From: Bacteroidales bacterium
GTDB taxonomy: Bacteria; Bacteroidota; Bacteroidia; Bacteroidales; UBA932
Direction: 5' to 3'
Assembly (NCBI GenBank): GCA_024401945.1
Contig: JAKSKC010000010.1
Location: 1 to 24,224, forward strand
Length of the DNA: 24,224 nucleotides
Shown: positions 1 through 7,931 of the stretch, piece after piece
Numbering within the stretch: the stretch's first letter is position 1
Layout of the letters: each line of letters begins with the position of its first letter
The notes under the pieces: model-generated
The model's database searches: none
Told to the model about the DNA's origin: nothing
What the model saw: only the letters and a program-made list of their open reading frames with translations
Translations under genes and position numbers: made by a program

Positions 1-343
1 TCAGGACCGGTTCTACGGCACGCTGAAAAGCGAGGTGGAGCGCATCTGGAGCAAGGGGCACGTAATAATCTTCGACGTGGACGTCAAGGGCGGGGCGAAC
101 CTGAAGGAATATTTCGCAGGAAAGGCACTTTCCGTGCTGATTGTCCCTCCATCCCTGGAAGAGCTTGAGAGAAGGCTCCGCAGCAGGGGCACGGACAGTG
201 AGGAGGCCATCCGCGAAAGGCTTGCCAAGGCAGGATGGGAACTTGATTTCGCCAGAGGAAAATTCGATTATGAGCTCGTCAACGACAATCTGGACAAGGC
301 TCTTGACGAAATAGAAAAGGTAGTGTCTGACTTTCTAAAATGA
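1..343 (+). CDS. gmk: Guanylate kinase, 5' end cut off by the window
   Basis: The reading frame is open from base 2 and encodes about 113 C-terminal residues of guanylate kinase, the cytoplasmic enzyme that phosphorylates GMP to GDP with ATP. The visible part starts in the GMP-binding region (YGTLKSEVE) and runs through the conserved core DVDVKGGANLK. It continues into the lid and C-terminal helices (PPSLEELERRL, RGTDSEEAIRERL, DYELVNDNLDKA), as expected for the family. The P-loop lies upstream, outside the window, so the true start cannot be seen; the GTG at 35 is an internal valine codon. The stop codon overlaps the next start in an ATGA at 340-343, so this gene and nadD are probably translationally coupled. 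The gmk-nadD pairing is common in Bacteroidota. Confidence 0.95.
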   Translation, partial: QDRFYGTLKSEVERIWSKGHVIIFDVDVKGGANLKEYFAGKALSVLIVPPSLEELERRLRSRGTDSEEAIRERLAKAGWELDFARGKFDYELVNDNLDKALDEIEKVVSDFLK

Positions 344-978
344 AGATAGCGGTTTATTCAGGGAGTTTCGACCCTCTCCATACAGGCCATTACGCCATAA
401 TGAAGAGACTCACCCGCGACAAGGAGTTCGACTGGGTGTATCTTGTAATCTCCCCGCAGAACCCGTTCAAGGACAAGTCCAAGGCATTCAATGCGGAAGA
501 GCGGTACCGCAACGCCATAGCAGCGGTAAGGAGGCACCCGGAGCTGCACGTGTGGGTGGACAACATCGAACTGGAGATGCCAGCCCCGCATTACACGATA
601 AAGACGCTGGACGCCCTGAAAAAAAGAGAGCCCGACAATGATTTCACACTCGTGGTGGGTGCGGACAATCTGTCGGAAATAAAGAAATGGCGCGACGCTC
701 CCAGGATTCTGGGTGAATACGGAGTGGTGGTGTACCCGCGCGAAGGTTTCGACTGTGAGAAAATACGCGAAGTCCTCTACTCCGAATTCTCGAAGAATCC
801 GGCGCCCTATGTCCTGGACGGGTCACAGATCCATACGACACCGGGGACACTCAGCTTCGAGGAGTTCGAGAACATCTGCAACATCAAAATAATCGACGCC
901 CCTGTCATCAACATTTCTTCCACAAGGATAAGGGAAGCCGAAGAAAGGGGCATCGATATGTCTGAATGGCTGATGTAG
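340..978 (+). CDS. nadD: Nicotinate-nucleotide adenylyltransferase
   Basis: This 212-residue protein transfers AMP from ATP to nicotinate mononucleotide, the step that makes deamido-NAD in NAD synthesis. The N-terminal nucleotidyltransferase signature SGSFDPLHTGH (residues 7-17, with H14 and H17 of the HxGH motif) is intact. So is the C-terminal ISSTRIR motif (192-198), which contacts ATP. The protein is about 20 residues longer than the usual 190. The extra sequence lies around residues 150-178 and looks like a surface insertion before the final strand. The start is the ATG of an ATGA overlap with gmk. The gene ends 3 nt before the convergent gene on the other strand, with no terminator hairpin between them. 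Confidence 0.95.
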   Translation: MKIAVYSGSFDPLHTGHYAIMKRLTRDKEFDWVYLVISPQNPFKDKSKAFNAEERYRNAIAAVRRHPELHVWVDNIELEMPAPHYTIKTLDALKKREPDNDFTLVVGADNLSEIKKWRDAPRILGEYGVVVYPREGFDCEKIREVLYSEFSKNPAPYVLDGSQIHTTPGTLSFEEFENICNIKIIDAPVINISSTRIREAEERGIDMSEWLM

Positions 979-981
979 CCG

Positions 982-2310
982 CTATTTGATCGTAGCTTCG
1001 CGCACGAGACAGCCCGGAGCTATCCTTCCCGCTCCGCTGAGGATCCTGAATGTCGTTGAATTGAGACTGGCAGCCTCCAGGTCAACACCATCCGCCGCCT
1101 TGACATCCGTTCCGGCCTGCTTTGCGCTGATGATCATCTGAGCCTCCTCAAGGGCGCCGAAACGGTTGTCCCAGATCTTCCCCTTCTCAGGTTTGATCCT
1201 GCCTATCTTCTCGTAAGTGATCTTTCCTTCCGCATTCTCCTTGGGCAGCAGGACGTCGAACTCGGATTTCTCGTTGATACCCTCCTTCAATCCTATCTGG
1301 ACCTCCACGGTCTTCAGATCCCCGGAAATCTTGTATACAGGCACATTCACCCGGAATTCCTGATACTGGCGCTGGAGTTCCACGATGGACTTGTCCACTG
1401 CACGTGCGCACACCTTGAGCATCTGCTCCTCCTTTGTCAGCTTCGAGGATGACTTCGACTCAAGTATGCCCGCAGAGGTACTTGATGACCCGACATATTC
1501 GAGTTTGAAGATCCGGCTCAGATCGAAAGCGGACTTGCGTGAAGGGTTGTCCTCGCCTTTCGGGAACCAGTAATCGAAATAGAAGGTTCCCATAATCTCG
1601 TCATTCCAGACGAGACGGTAAAGGTAGGAGGTGATGTTGACGGTGAAACCGTCGATCTCGTTCGTCAATGCAGCCGCCGTGTTCCCGAGGTCCTCCAGGG
1701 CACTGGAACCCAGCAGGGCCGCGGCCAGGCTGCCCACAATCGAGATACCGGCAGCCGTCTTCCTGGAAACTTCACCCTTGTCCACGAAAGTGATGTCGTT
1801 GACAAGCATGAATGTGTTGCCTATGAGTGATTCGCCTGCATCCCCGAGGGTGGACATACCGCGTTCGGACTGTCTGGCACTGGCGATATCAAGCTGCGAA
1901 GCATCATAGAACCCCCTCTCCTGGATAAGTTCCATATCGAAACCTCCATTCTCGGGGTCCCAGTCGAACCACTTTGCGATAAGGTTCCTGGCTATCGCCT
2001 CATTCTCTATGAACTGGGACATATCCTTCATGTTCCAGCTGTCCTTGACCTTGCCCTTCTGCTTCATCTTCGGGGCGGAAGATTCGAAGGAACGTATACC
2101 GAGGTTGTGGTCATTGAACTTGTCAGGCATCGGCATATCCATGAAAGCCTGGTTGATTTCATTGCCATACGGATATGAGGAATGCCTGATAAGCACTGAA
2201 TACAGGGAACTTCTCCTGTACTTTGTAAAACTGCCGTCATCATTGGCTTGAGCCAACGCCGGGATTGACAGGACCCAGATCAGCAGAATAAGCAGAATAC
2301 GTTTCATCAT
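982..2310 (-). CDS. Exported protein of unknown function, last gene of the six-gene envelope operon
   Basis: A 442-residue protein with a clear signal peptide (residues 1-22, MMKRILLILL... ending ALAQA), so it acts in the periplasm or outer membrane. I cannot assign a function. Residues 30-110 hold a basic, Tyr/Trp-rich segment (YRRSSLYSVLIRH, then PMPDKFNDHNL), which I think is a conserved Bacteroidota feature. A hydrophobic Gly/Ala stretch at about 187-203 (AGISIVGSLAAALLG) could be a membrane-inserting helix or hairpin. The C-terminal part, about 322-441, is beta-rich (VEVQIGLKEGINEKSEFDV ... GRIAPGCLVRE) and recalls the C-terminal domain of FlgT-type proteins; that resemblance is inferred by eye. 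The gene starts 7 nt after its upstream neighbour ends and has tandem ATG codons at 2310 and 2307. It converges on nadD with a 3-nt gap. Confidence 0.8.
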   Translation of the reverse strand: MMKRILLILLIWVLSIPALAQANDDGSFTKYRRSSLYSVLIRHSSYPYGNEINQAFMDMPMPDKFNDHNLGIRSFESSAPKMKQKGKVKDSWNMKDMSQFIENEAIARNLIAKWFDWDPENGGFDMELIQERGFYDASQLDIASARQSERGMSTLGDAGESLIGNTFMLVNDITFVDKGEVSRKTAAGISIVGSLAAALLGSSALEDLGNTAAALTNEIDGFTVNITSYLYRLVWNDEIMGTFYFDYWFPKGEDNPSRKSAFDLSRIFKLEYVGSSSTSAGILESKSSSKLTKEEQMLKVCARAVDKSIVELQRQYQEFRVNVPVYKISGDLKTVEVQIGLKEGINEKSEFDVLLPKENAEGKITYEKIGRIKPEKGKIWDNRFGALEEAQMIISAKQAGTDVKAADGVDLEAASLNSTTFRILSGAGRIAPGCLVREATIK

Positions 2311-2317
2311 CTACAGT

Positions 2318-3253
2318 CTAGAAGGTGGATTTATAGTAGTTGGTCTTCTGACCGTTGCCATAAGCCACACCGACAGCCCTCCAGGCCTCGATGCTGCTCA
2401 TCTTTTCGGTATGGGCATACTCCGCATCACGCTGTTCTATCTTCCTGTAGTAATCGATGTCCGACTTCACCCTTGCCTTGATCTCCTCGTTGAGGGCAAT
2501 AGCCTCAGCATAGCAGGAGGCATCCGGATCGATTTCGGCCAGATACTCACCGGCCTCGGCTGCAGCAGCCGAATCCTGTCCGGCATTCCATATCGTGCGT
2601 GCCTTCATAAGTGCCTTGCGTGAACGGTCGTCGATATATTTCTTGTAGATGCGCAAACCGGCATCGACCGCTTCCTGATATCCCACGCAGGCCTCAGGGA
2701 TGGTTGAAAGTCTGAAAAGTGCCTCCTCATACTTGTAGATACCGGCCAAGGCATTCGCCCCCGCGATAATGTTGCGGTACTGGTCATCATAGTACTGGAG
2801 AATCTTCACGTTCGCGTCCTTGAGGAATTTCTGCACGGAGGCGTTGGCCGGGGAGAATGACTTGAAGCTTGATGTATAAGCCTGCTGCTCGCTGTTACCG
2901 ACACCCTTCGCCTCGATGGTGGTGGTGGAGAATATCTTCTGGGCAAGCGCATCAACTACGAAGAAGGTCATTTCGACGGCATGTGAATACTTGGTCGGAG
3001 CGCCCGGAATTATATGCTTGTCGACAAGGTCGGACTTGCAGGTGAGATAGAACTGGGTCACGTCATCGGTAGCCGCCATTCCGCTCCTGACCACTGCGGA
3101 GCGCATTCTGGTGAGGAGCATATCGGAGGACTGTGCCGGAATGGAAGGGGAATCCTCCGGGATATATACCGACATCGGAACCACCTTCTGAGTCTGCGAA
3201 TAGGCGGCGCAGGAAACTGCCAGGGCCACAAATGCCAAAAATATCTTTTTCAT
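2318..3253 (-). CDS. Exported CsgG/LPP20-like protein with helical-repeat C-terminus
   Basis: About 311 residues beginning MKKIFLAF, with a signal peptide that ends near AAYSQ. The first 150 mature residues alternate strands and helices (VPMSVYIPED, MTFFVVDALAQKIFSTTTIEAKGVGNSEQQAY). This pattern resembles the TolB-N/CsgG/LPP20 type of periplasmic domain. The rest is helical and TPR-like (YEEALFRLSTIPEACVGYQEAV, EIDPDASCYAEAIALNEEIKARV). No catalytic motif is visible. A GTG at 3259 lies in the same frame and would overlap the upstream TAG by one base, but the ATG at 3253 gives a normal MKK signal peptide and is preferred. The end is 7 nt from the next gene. The function is unknown, and fold assignments are by eye only. 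Confidence 0.78.
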   Translation of the reverse strand: MKKIFLAFVALAVSCAAYSQTQKVVPMSVYIPEDSPSIPAQSSDMLLTRMRSAVVRSGMAATDDVTQFYLTCKSDLVDKHIIPGAPTKYSHAVEMTFFVVDALAQKIFSTTTIEAKGVGNSEQQAYTSSFKSFSPANASVQKFLKDANVKILQYYDDQYRNIIAGANALAGIYKYEEALFRLSTIPEACVGYQEAVDAGLRIYKKYIDDRSRKALMKARTIWNAGQDSAAAAEAGEYLAEIDPDASCYAEAIALNEEIKARVKSDIDYYRKIEQRDAEYAHTEKMSSIEAWRAVGVAYGNGQKTNYYKSTF

Positions 3254-3258
3254 ATCCA

Positions 3259-4206
3259 CTACTTGTTAAAGAGATAAACATTCACAAGACCCAGACCCGC
3301 ATTGTCAACCTTGCAAGGGATCCCGTATTCCGATTTGAGGAATCTCTGAAGCTGCCTTCCGAAATTGCTGGCAGCCATCGCACGGCCGCGCTCGTCGTAT
3401 ACAGGGATGCGGACCTCGTCAAAATTCATATAGACCTCGGAATCATCGGAAAGATTGAAACGATGGCTTACAGTATTTTCATACATCCAGTCCTCGATGA
3501 CTTCCCTGAGTTCCTTGTCATCGTACTCAGTTTCGAGATCGACGTCCTCAGGATTCTCGAACACCCTGATATTGACGGAAACCTCGCGTCCGTTGTTGAG
3601 AAGGTCATCGAAATGGTTCTGGAGCCTCTCGCAGAACTCGTCGATATGGGCGTTGACAGCCTCGGCGAGGAGTACAGGAAGCTCTGCAGTGAATGAAGCC
3701 TCGCCGGTACCCGTTGCAGAAGCGACCTCCTTGTTGGTATATGAGTCGATACCCTGCATAGTGTAGGTCACGGAGCGTTTCGGGCCCATCTGGTTGACGG
3801 ACCAGGTAAGCTGGATGATGATATCCGCACGGGATCTCTGACGCAGCTGTGAAAGCACGCTGGTCTTGACTGTACTGCCGTCCTTTGCCATTATCGCGGC
3901 TTCCTCCGCTGAAGTGTTGTTGATGGATTTGACCTCGGCCTCAAGATTCTTCAGAGGAAATCCCCTGTCGGCCATAAGACCGTCGATCTTGGAAATGACA
4001 GGGATGAGGTTGACATCCCCGACAAGAGCCTTCCTGTAGTCAGGAACAGGTATGCTCTCACCCATATTGTCCTCCATCGTGACATATCCGTTCTGATTGC
4101 ACCAGAGGTCACTCGGAACGACCATGATGGCAGGCTTCCTCGCCTGTCCGGACATCACTGCGGCAAAAGCCAGGATGGATGCCGCCAAAGTTATGATCTT
4201 CTTCAT
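3259..4206 (-). CDS. Exported DUF6175-like protein
   Basis: A 315-residue protein with a signal peptide (MKKIITLAASILAFAAVMSGQA). The mature part opens KPAIMVVPSDLWCNQNGY, a pattern I associate with the Bacteroidota family DUF6175. It has a TolB-N/CsgG-like order: an opening strand, a region on an assembled component (LIPVISKIDGLMADRGFPL), then ADIIIQLTWSVNQ (about 129-141) followed by strands (SVTYTMQGIDSYTNKEVAS). The C-terminal third is acidic and charged (FENPEDVDLETEYDDKELREVIEDW) and ends VNVYLFNK. No enzyme motif is seen. The gene lies 5 nt after the LPP20-like lipoprotein gene and one base from, or overlapping, the next gene's possible GTG start. This suggests coupled synthesis of a multi-protein envelope complex. 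Confidence 0.8.
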   Translation of the reverse strand: MKKIITLAASILAFAAVMSGQARKPAIMVVPSDLWCNQNGYVTMEDNMGESIPVPDYRKALVGDVNLIPVISKIDGLMADRGFPLKNLEAEVKSINNTSAEEAAIMAKDGSTVKTSVLSQLRQRSRADIIIQLTWSVNQMGPKRSVTYTMQGIDSYTNKEVASATGTGEASFTAELPVLLAEAVNAHIDEFCERLQNHFDDLLNNGREVSVNIRVFENPEDVDLETEYDDKELREVIEDWMYENTVSHRFNLSDDSEVYMNFDEVRIPVYDERGRAMAASNFGRQLQRFLKSEYGIPCKVDNAGLGLVNVYLFNK

Positions 4207-4211
4207 ACTGG

Positions 4212-4688
4212 TTACTGTTTGATTACTTTATGATCGATAAGATACTGTTTCAGTTCCGGACGGAGGAGCCGTACGGTAACGGTCTGCTTGACTTTCGCAT
4301 CCCCTTTCTTCTCCACAGTTGACCCGACCCTCTTGTCCTCGGCACTGACGAACTGCCTGTAATCACCGCCGTCCGCAAAGAACATATTGAAGAAGTCCTG
4401 ATACTTCTCCTCGGCATTGACCTCGGTGATAAGAGGTTTTGAGAGGAAAGCGTTGCCCGGAACTTCGATTCCCTTGAAGACCAGCTGCTGAAGAGCCAGT
4501 TTCCTGGCCTGGTCGAGCGCGTCGTTATAGTTGCGTCCAATTCCCGTTGCCCTGACGGTGATCGAGCCGTCGCCATCCGTCTTCATGAACTGCACAGGTG
4601 ACTGGAAAGAAGCCGATACAGGATTCCTGGATACGTGGCAGGACACCATAAGAAGGGCCATCGTTATGAGTACAAGTACTTTTTTCAT
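4212..4688 (-). CDS. Small LPP20-like probable lipoprotein, paralogue of the gene at 5315-5818
   Basis: A 158-residue protein with a short signal sequence ending LLMVSC; Cys17 is a plausible lipidation site. The following residues (HVSRNP) do not look like the acidic surface-export signal of Bacteroidota, so it probably stays facing the periplasm. The body begins MKTDGDGSITVRATG (35-49), followed by an Ala-rich helix (DALDQARKLALQQLVFKG), then DFFNMFFADGGDYRQFVS (98-115) and a closing strand KVKQTVTVRLL. The helix after a beta-strand pair resembles LPP20/FlgP-type domains. Each of these blocks recurs in the first gene of the operon, so the two are paralogues. The gene is 11 nt after the beta-barrel gene and 5 nt before the DUF6175-like gene. 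Confidence 0.78.
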   Translation of the reverse strand: MKKVLVLITMALLMVSCHVSRNPVSASFQSPVQFMKTDGDGSITVRATGIGRNYNDALDQARKLALQQLVFKGIEVPGNAFLSKPLITEVNAEEKYQDFFNMFFADGGDYRQFVSAEDKRVGSTVEKKGDAKVKQTVTVRLLRPELKQYLIDHKVIKQ

Positions 4689-4699
4689 CTGAATTTCCT

Positions 4700-5302
4700 T
4701 TAGAATTGATAACCTAATTTAAGCTGCACCGAGTTGAGGACACCGTCAAGACGGGTGGCATCGGATTTTACCACACAGGTCTGCTGGAGGACATATGAAA
4801 GTCCCACCAGGAAATGATGCCTTTCCATAGTTCCCACCCTGATACCGATGGTAGGAGAGAAGAACACACCGTCGAATACGGTATAACCTGCGCTGGCTGA
4901 CCAGTAAGGGACAACTCCCCTGGCGTGCGAATCGATCATCACACCCCTGGCGTTGGCGTAGATGGGGAATGCGGTACGACGGTCCGGAGCCTTCACGTCG
5001 ACACGGTCTGATGCTGAAAGGTAATACCTGACACCCACGCCAAGACCTACCTGACAGTACTGGTTGAACCTATATCCTCCCGTGAGGTCCACTTCGGTGG
5101 CGAGAGAGGACTTGAAACCCTGTGTGATATGTATGCTCGGACCTGCGCCCAGTTCGGCCGCCGCCCAGAAACCCTGTTTCTTTACAGAATAATCGACATA
5201 AGGCTTCCTGTCAGGCTTTCCAGGCATAATAACACCTTCCGGTTCCCCTGCAAAAAGACATAACGGGCACATCAGGAGTGCCATTATCAAAAGTTTCTTC
5301 AT
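4700..5302 (-). CDS. Small outer-membrane beta-barrel protein
   Basis: A 200-residue protein with a signal peptide (MKKLLIMALLMCPLCLFAG). After a basic linker (GKPDRKPYVDYSVKKQG) the mature protein is a run of amphipathic strands rich in Gly and aromatic residues: AAELGAGPSIHI, TEVDLTGGYRF, QVGLGVGVRYYL, VPYWSASAGYTVF, FFSPTIGIRVGT, HHFLVGLSYVL, SVQLKLGYQF. The last residue is Phe in an alternating pattern, the usual outer-membrane insertion signal read by BamA. The strand count fits an 8-stranded barrel of the OmpA/OmpX size class. It sits second in the operon between the two LPP20-like paralogues, so it may be their membrane anchor or partner; that is inference. No binding or catalytic role can be read from the sequence. 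Confidence 0.8.
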   Translation of the reverse strand: MKKLLIMALLMCPLCLFAGEPEGVIMPGKPDRKPYVDYSVKKQGFWAAAELGAGPSIHITQGFKSSLATEVDLTGGYRFNQYCQVGLGVGVRYYLSASDRVDVKAPDRRTAFPIYANARGVMIDSHARGVVPYWSASAGYTVFDGVFFSPTIGIRVGTMERHHFLVGLSYVLQQTCVVKSDATRLDGVLNSVQLKLGYQF

Positions 5303-5314
5303 ATCCTTTGCGAA

Positions 5315-5818
5315 TTAGAATCCTGAACTGAGTCCCTTGGCGATTCCAGCCTCCTCAAGATGCTTGCGGAGCATCTTGACATTCACATTGACAACCTGGG
5401 CGACCTTGAAACCGCCCTTTATCTGCCTCGCCTCCTGGGATCCGTCAACCACATTGGAGATATAGCGCTCGTAGTCACCGTTGTCGAAGAATGCATCGAA
5501 GAAGTCAGCATTGTCCTCATATGCGGATGCACTGCGTACCAGAGGGGCCTGATAGGCACCCTGCCCTGAATATCCCTTGAAAATGACTCCGTGAACGGCA
5601 TCCCTTCTGCAAAGTGCCTGAGCCTTCTTCCAGGTAGGGGCACAGCTCCATACTTTCACAGTGGCCACTCCATCACCGGAGGTCTTGACATACTCCAGGT
5701 CATACTGGAATTTTTCCTTTGCATTCCTCTTTGGATTCGCAGCGTCGACGGAAACAGCCATAATCAAAGCCGCAATCCCAACAAGGAAGACGGAAAGCAT
5801 TTTTTTCTCAAATTTCAT
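5315..5818 (-). CDS. Small LPP20-like exported protein, first gene of the envelope operon
   Basis: A 167-residue protein with a signal peptide (MKFEKKMLSVFLVGIAALIM..., cleaved near VDA). It shares the layout of the 158-residue lipoprotein at 4212-4688: YVKTSGDGVATVKV (43-56), an alpha-helix ending VIFKG (78-82), DFFDAFFDNGDYERYIS (105-121), and a final strand KVAQVVNVNVKML. Unlike that paralogue it has no lipobox cysteine, so it is probably a soluble periplasmic form. It lies 12 nt upstream of the beta-barrel gene, and a TAnnTTTG promoter 29-36 bases before its start appears to drive all six genes. The function is unknown; the relationship to LPP20/FlgP-type domains is by pattern only. Confidence 0.78.
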   Translation of the reverse strand: MKFEKKMLSVFLVGIAALIMAVSVDAANPKRNAKEKFQYDLEYVKTSGDGVATVKVWSCAPTWKKAQALCRRDAVHGVIFKGYSGQGAYQAPLVRSASAYEDNADFFDAFFDNGDYERYISNVVDGSQEARQIKGGFKVAQVVNVNVKMLRKHLEEAGIAKGLSSGF

Positions 5819-5846
5819 AACGTATAAAATTTAGACATAAAGTTCA

Positions 5847-5854
5847 CAAATATA
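5847..5854 (-). promoter_or_regulatory. -7 box of the six-gene envelope operon
   Basis: The minus strand reads TATATTTG, an exact match to the Bacteroidota -7 consensus TAnnTTTG. It gives a leader of roughly 20-25 nt before the ATG at 5818. No clear -33 TTTG is present; the region there is the T-tract of the dnaK terminator. Confidence 0.65.
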
Positions 5855-5870
5855 CAACATTCCTATCAGG

Positions 5871-5909
5871 AAAAAAAAGAGGAGGCCTGCCATTGCGGCA
5901 GTCCTCCTC
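5871..5909 (-). terminator. Intrinsic terminator of dnaK
   Basis: Read on the minus strand, GAGGAGG (5909-5903) pairs with its complement at 5885-5879, and CTGCC pairs with GGCAG inside it, with one mismatch between the stems and a 5-nt loop (5892-5896). The stem is followed directly by eight T residues (5878-5871). It lies 21 nt after the dnaK stop and just upstream of the envelope operon promoter, so it insulates the two units. It is the only classical intrinsic terminator I found in the window. Confidence 0.9.
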
Positions 5910-5929
5910 CCTGATGCTGCAAAATACTC

Positions 5930-7831
5930 TTACTGCTCCTCCGGACCGTCATTGCCATAGTCAGGCTGAGGTCCCTGTGGCCCCTGTGAAGGACCGTTCT
6001 GTCCCTGCTGAGGGCCCTGCGCTCCCTGAGCGGCCTTCGCCATATCCTCCGAAGCGGCGTGCCATGCTGCCTCAAGTGAGGAGTTGCACCTGTCTATACC
6101 GGCAAGGTCCTTTGCCTCGACAGCCTTCTTGAGATCAGCGCAGGCGCTTTCGATAGCCGTCTTCTTGTCGGCCGGGATCTTGTCCCCGTACTCCTTGAGG
6201 TTCTTCTCCGTCTGGAATACCATAGCGTCGGCATTGTTGATCTTGTCAACCTTCTCCTTCTCAGCCTTGTCGGCCTCCTCGTTGGCCTTCGCCTCATCCC
6301 TCATCCTCTGAATCTCGTCATCTGAGAGTCCGCTGGATGCCTCGATGCGGATGTGCTGTTCCTTGCCCGTAGCCTTGTCCTTCGCGGATACTGAAAGGAT
6401 TCCGTTGGTATCGATGTCGAAGCTGACCTCGATCTGAGGTATTCCGCGAGGTGCCGGAGCTATGCCGTCGAGATGGAATACACCTATCTGCTTGTTGTCC
6501 TTTGCCATAGGTCTTTCACCCTGAAGTACCCTGATTTCAACTGAAGGCTGGTTGTCGGCTGCAGTTGAGAACACCTGGTCCTTGTGTACAGGTATAGTGG
6601 TGTTGCTCTCGATGAGCTTGGTCATCACACCGCCGAGGGTCTCGATACCCAGACTGAGCGGGGTGACATCGAGCAGAAGGACATCCTTCACGTTACCGGC
6701 GAGCACACCTCCCTGGATAGAAGCTCCGATAGCGACAACCTCGTCAGGGTTCACGCTCTTGTTAGGCTCCTTGCCGAAGAATTCCTTCACGAGCTGCTGA
6801 ATCTTAGGGATACGTGTCGAACCGCCTACGAGAAGGACCTCGTCTATCTGGCCTGCAGTGAGTTTGGCATCCTCGAGGGCCTTGCGGCAAGGCTCGATGG
6901 AACGGCGGAAGAGTTCGTCGCACAGTGCCTCGAACTTTGCGCGGGTGAGGGTCTTTACAAGATGCTTAGGCATTCCGTCAACAGCAGTGATGTAAGGAAG
7001 GTTGATCTCACTCGTTGTGTTGTTGGAGAGCTCTATCTTTGCCTTTTCCGCAGCTTCCTTGAGTCTCTGAAGGGCCATAGGGTCGTGCTTGATGTTCATT
7101 CCGCCGTTGTCGGCAGCGAATTCACCGGCAAGCCAGTCAATGATGACCTGGGCGAAATCATCTCCTCCGAGATGGGTGTCGCCGGTTGTTGACTTGACTT
7201 CGAAGACACCGTCTCCGGGTTCAAGTATTGAGATATCGAAGGTACCGCCGCCGAGGTCGTATACAGCGACCTTCATATTCTTGTTCTTCTTGTCGAGACC
7301 GTACGCAAGCGCAGCTGCAGTAGGCTCATTGATGATCCTCTTGACATCAAGACCGGCGATCTTTCCCGCTTCCTTGGTTGCCTGACGCTGTGAGTCTGAG
7401 AAATACGCCGGGACGGTGATCACGGCTTCGGTGATGTCCTGACGGAGATAATCCTCAGCGATCTTCTTCATCTTCTGAAGGATGATGGCTGATATCTCCT
7501 GAGGACTGTAGAGCCTTCCGTTGATATCCACGCGCGGCGTGTCATTGTCCCCGCGTACCACGTTGTAAGGTACACGGCCGATCTCCTTAGAGGTCATGGA
7601 ATAGGTCTCTCCCATGAAACGCTTGATTGAAAATACGGTGTTCTTAGGGTTGGTGATAGCCTGACGCTTTGCAGGATTACCTACCTTGCGCTCACCTCCG
7701 TCAACGAATGCGACAACAGAAGGTGTGGTACGCCCGCCCTCGTCATTGATGATGACGGTAGGCTGGTTGCCTTCCATAACGGCCACACATGAGTTTGTGG
7801 TTCCAAGGTCAATTCCGATAATTTTTCCCAT
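5930..7831 (-). CDS. dnaK: Chaperone DnaK (Hsp70)
   Basis: This 633-residue cytoplasmic Hsp70 binds exposed hydrophobic segments of unfolded proteins in an ATP-driven cycle with DnaJ and GrpE. The signatures are intact: GIDLGTTNS (5-13) for phosphate binding, [28 protein letters not shown], and [13 protein letters not shown]. These are followed by the linker [16 protein letters not shown] and the substrate-binding beta domain. The final 35-40 residues are a Gln/Gly/Pro-rich tail ([20 protein letters not shown]) ending [10 protein letters not shown]. This differs from the acidic xxEEV-type ending I expect in most bacterial and Bacteroidota DnaK. dnaJ and grpE are not adjacent. The upstream region carries a perfect palindrome and lacks a TAnnTTTG box, suggesting stress-specific control. 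Confidence 0.97.
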   Translation of the reverse strand: MGKIIGIDLGTTNSCVAVMEGNQPTVIINDEGGRTTPSVVAFVDGGERKVGNPAKRQAITNPKNTVFSIKRFMGETYSMTSKEIGRVPYNVVRGDNDTPRVDINGRLYSPQEISAIILQKMKKIAEDYLRQDITEAVITVPAYFSDSQRQATKEAGKIAGLDVKRIINEPTAAALAYGLDKKNKNMKVAVYDLGGGTFDISILEPGDGVFEVKSTTGDTHLGGDDFAQVIIDWLAGEFAADNGGMNIKHDPMALQRLKEAAEKAKIELSNNTTSEINLPYITAVDGMPKHLVKTLTRAKFEALCDELFRRSIEPCRKALEDAKLTAGQIDEVLLVGGSTRIPKIQQLVKEFFGKEPNKSVNPDEVVAIGASIQGGVLAGNVKDVLLLDVTPLSLGIETLGGVMTKLIESNTTIPVHKDQVFSTAADNQPSVEIRVLQGERPMAKDNKQIGVFHLDGIAPAPRGIPQIEVSFDIDTNGILSVSAKDKATGKEQHIRIEASSGLSDDEIQRMRDEAKANEEADKAEKEKVDKINNADAMVFQTEKNLKEYGDKIPADKKTAIESACADLKKAVEAKDLAGIDRCNSSLEAAWHAASEDMAKAAQGAQGPQQGQNGPSQGPQGPQPDYGNDGPEEQ

Positions 7832-7896
7832 AATTCTATAATTTTAAAATTTACTTCAATTCTGTCACGCCGACACTTATATCCAATCCTATGCCA

Positions 7897-7911
7897 CTGA
7901 CATTTTGTCAG
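7897..7911. promoter_or_regulatory. Perfect palindrome CTGACA-N3-TGTCAG in the dnaK upstream region
   Basis: Six-base arms pair perfectly around TTT, 66 nt upstream of the dnaK start. It is too short to be a terminator and nothing needs terminating here, so a protein-binding site is the natural reading. It is not CIRCE. It also lies about 21 nt before the -7 box of the divergent pseudouridine synthase gene, so a bound protein could affect both. The identity of the regulator is unknown. Confidence 0.6.
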
Positions 7912-7931
7912 CACAATTGATGAATATTTGA

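Noticed and set aside
3133..3696. Open frame of 187 codons on the plus strand
   Set aside because: It lies fully antisense to two clear signal-peptide genes and has no family motif or promoter.
6584..7192. Open frame of 202 codons on the plus strand
   Set aside because: It is antisense to dnaK; such long antisense frames are usual over dnaK.
7882..7896. Sigma-54 promoter for dnaK as a firm call
   Set aside because: The spacing is one base short and the -12 GC is replaced by GG; it is kept only as a weak hint in the dnaK finding.
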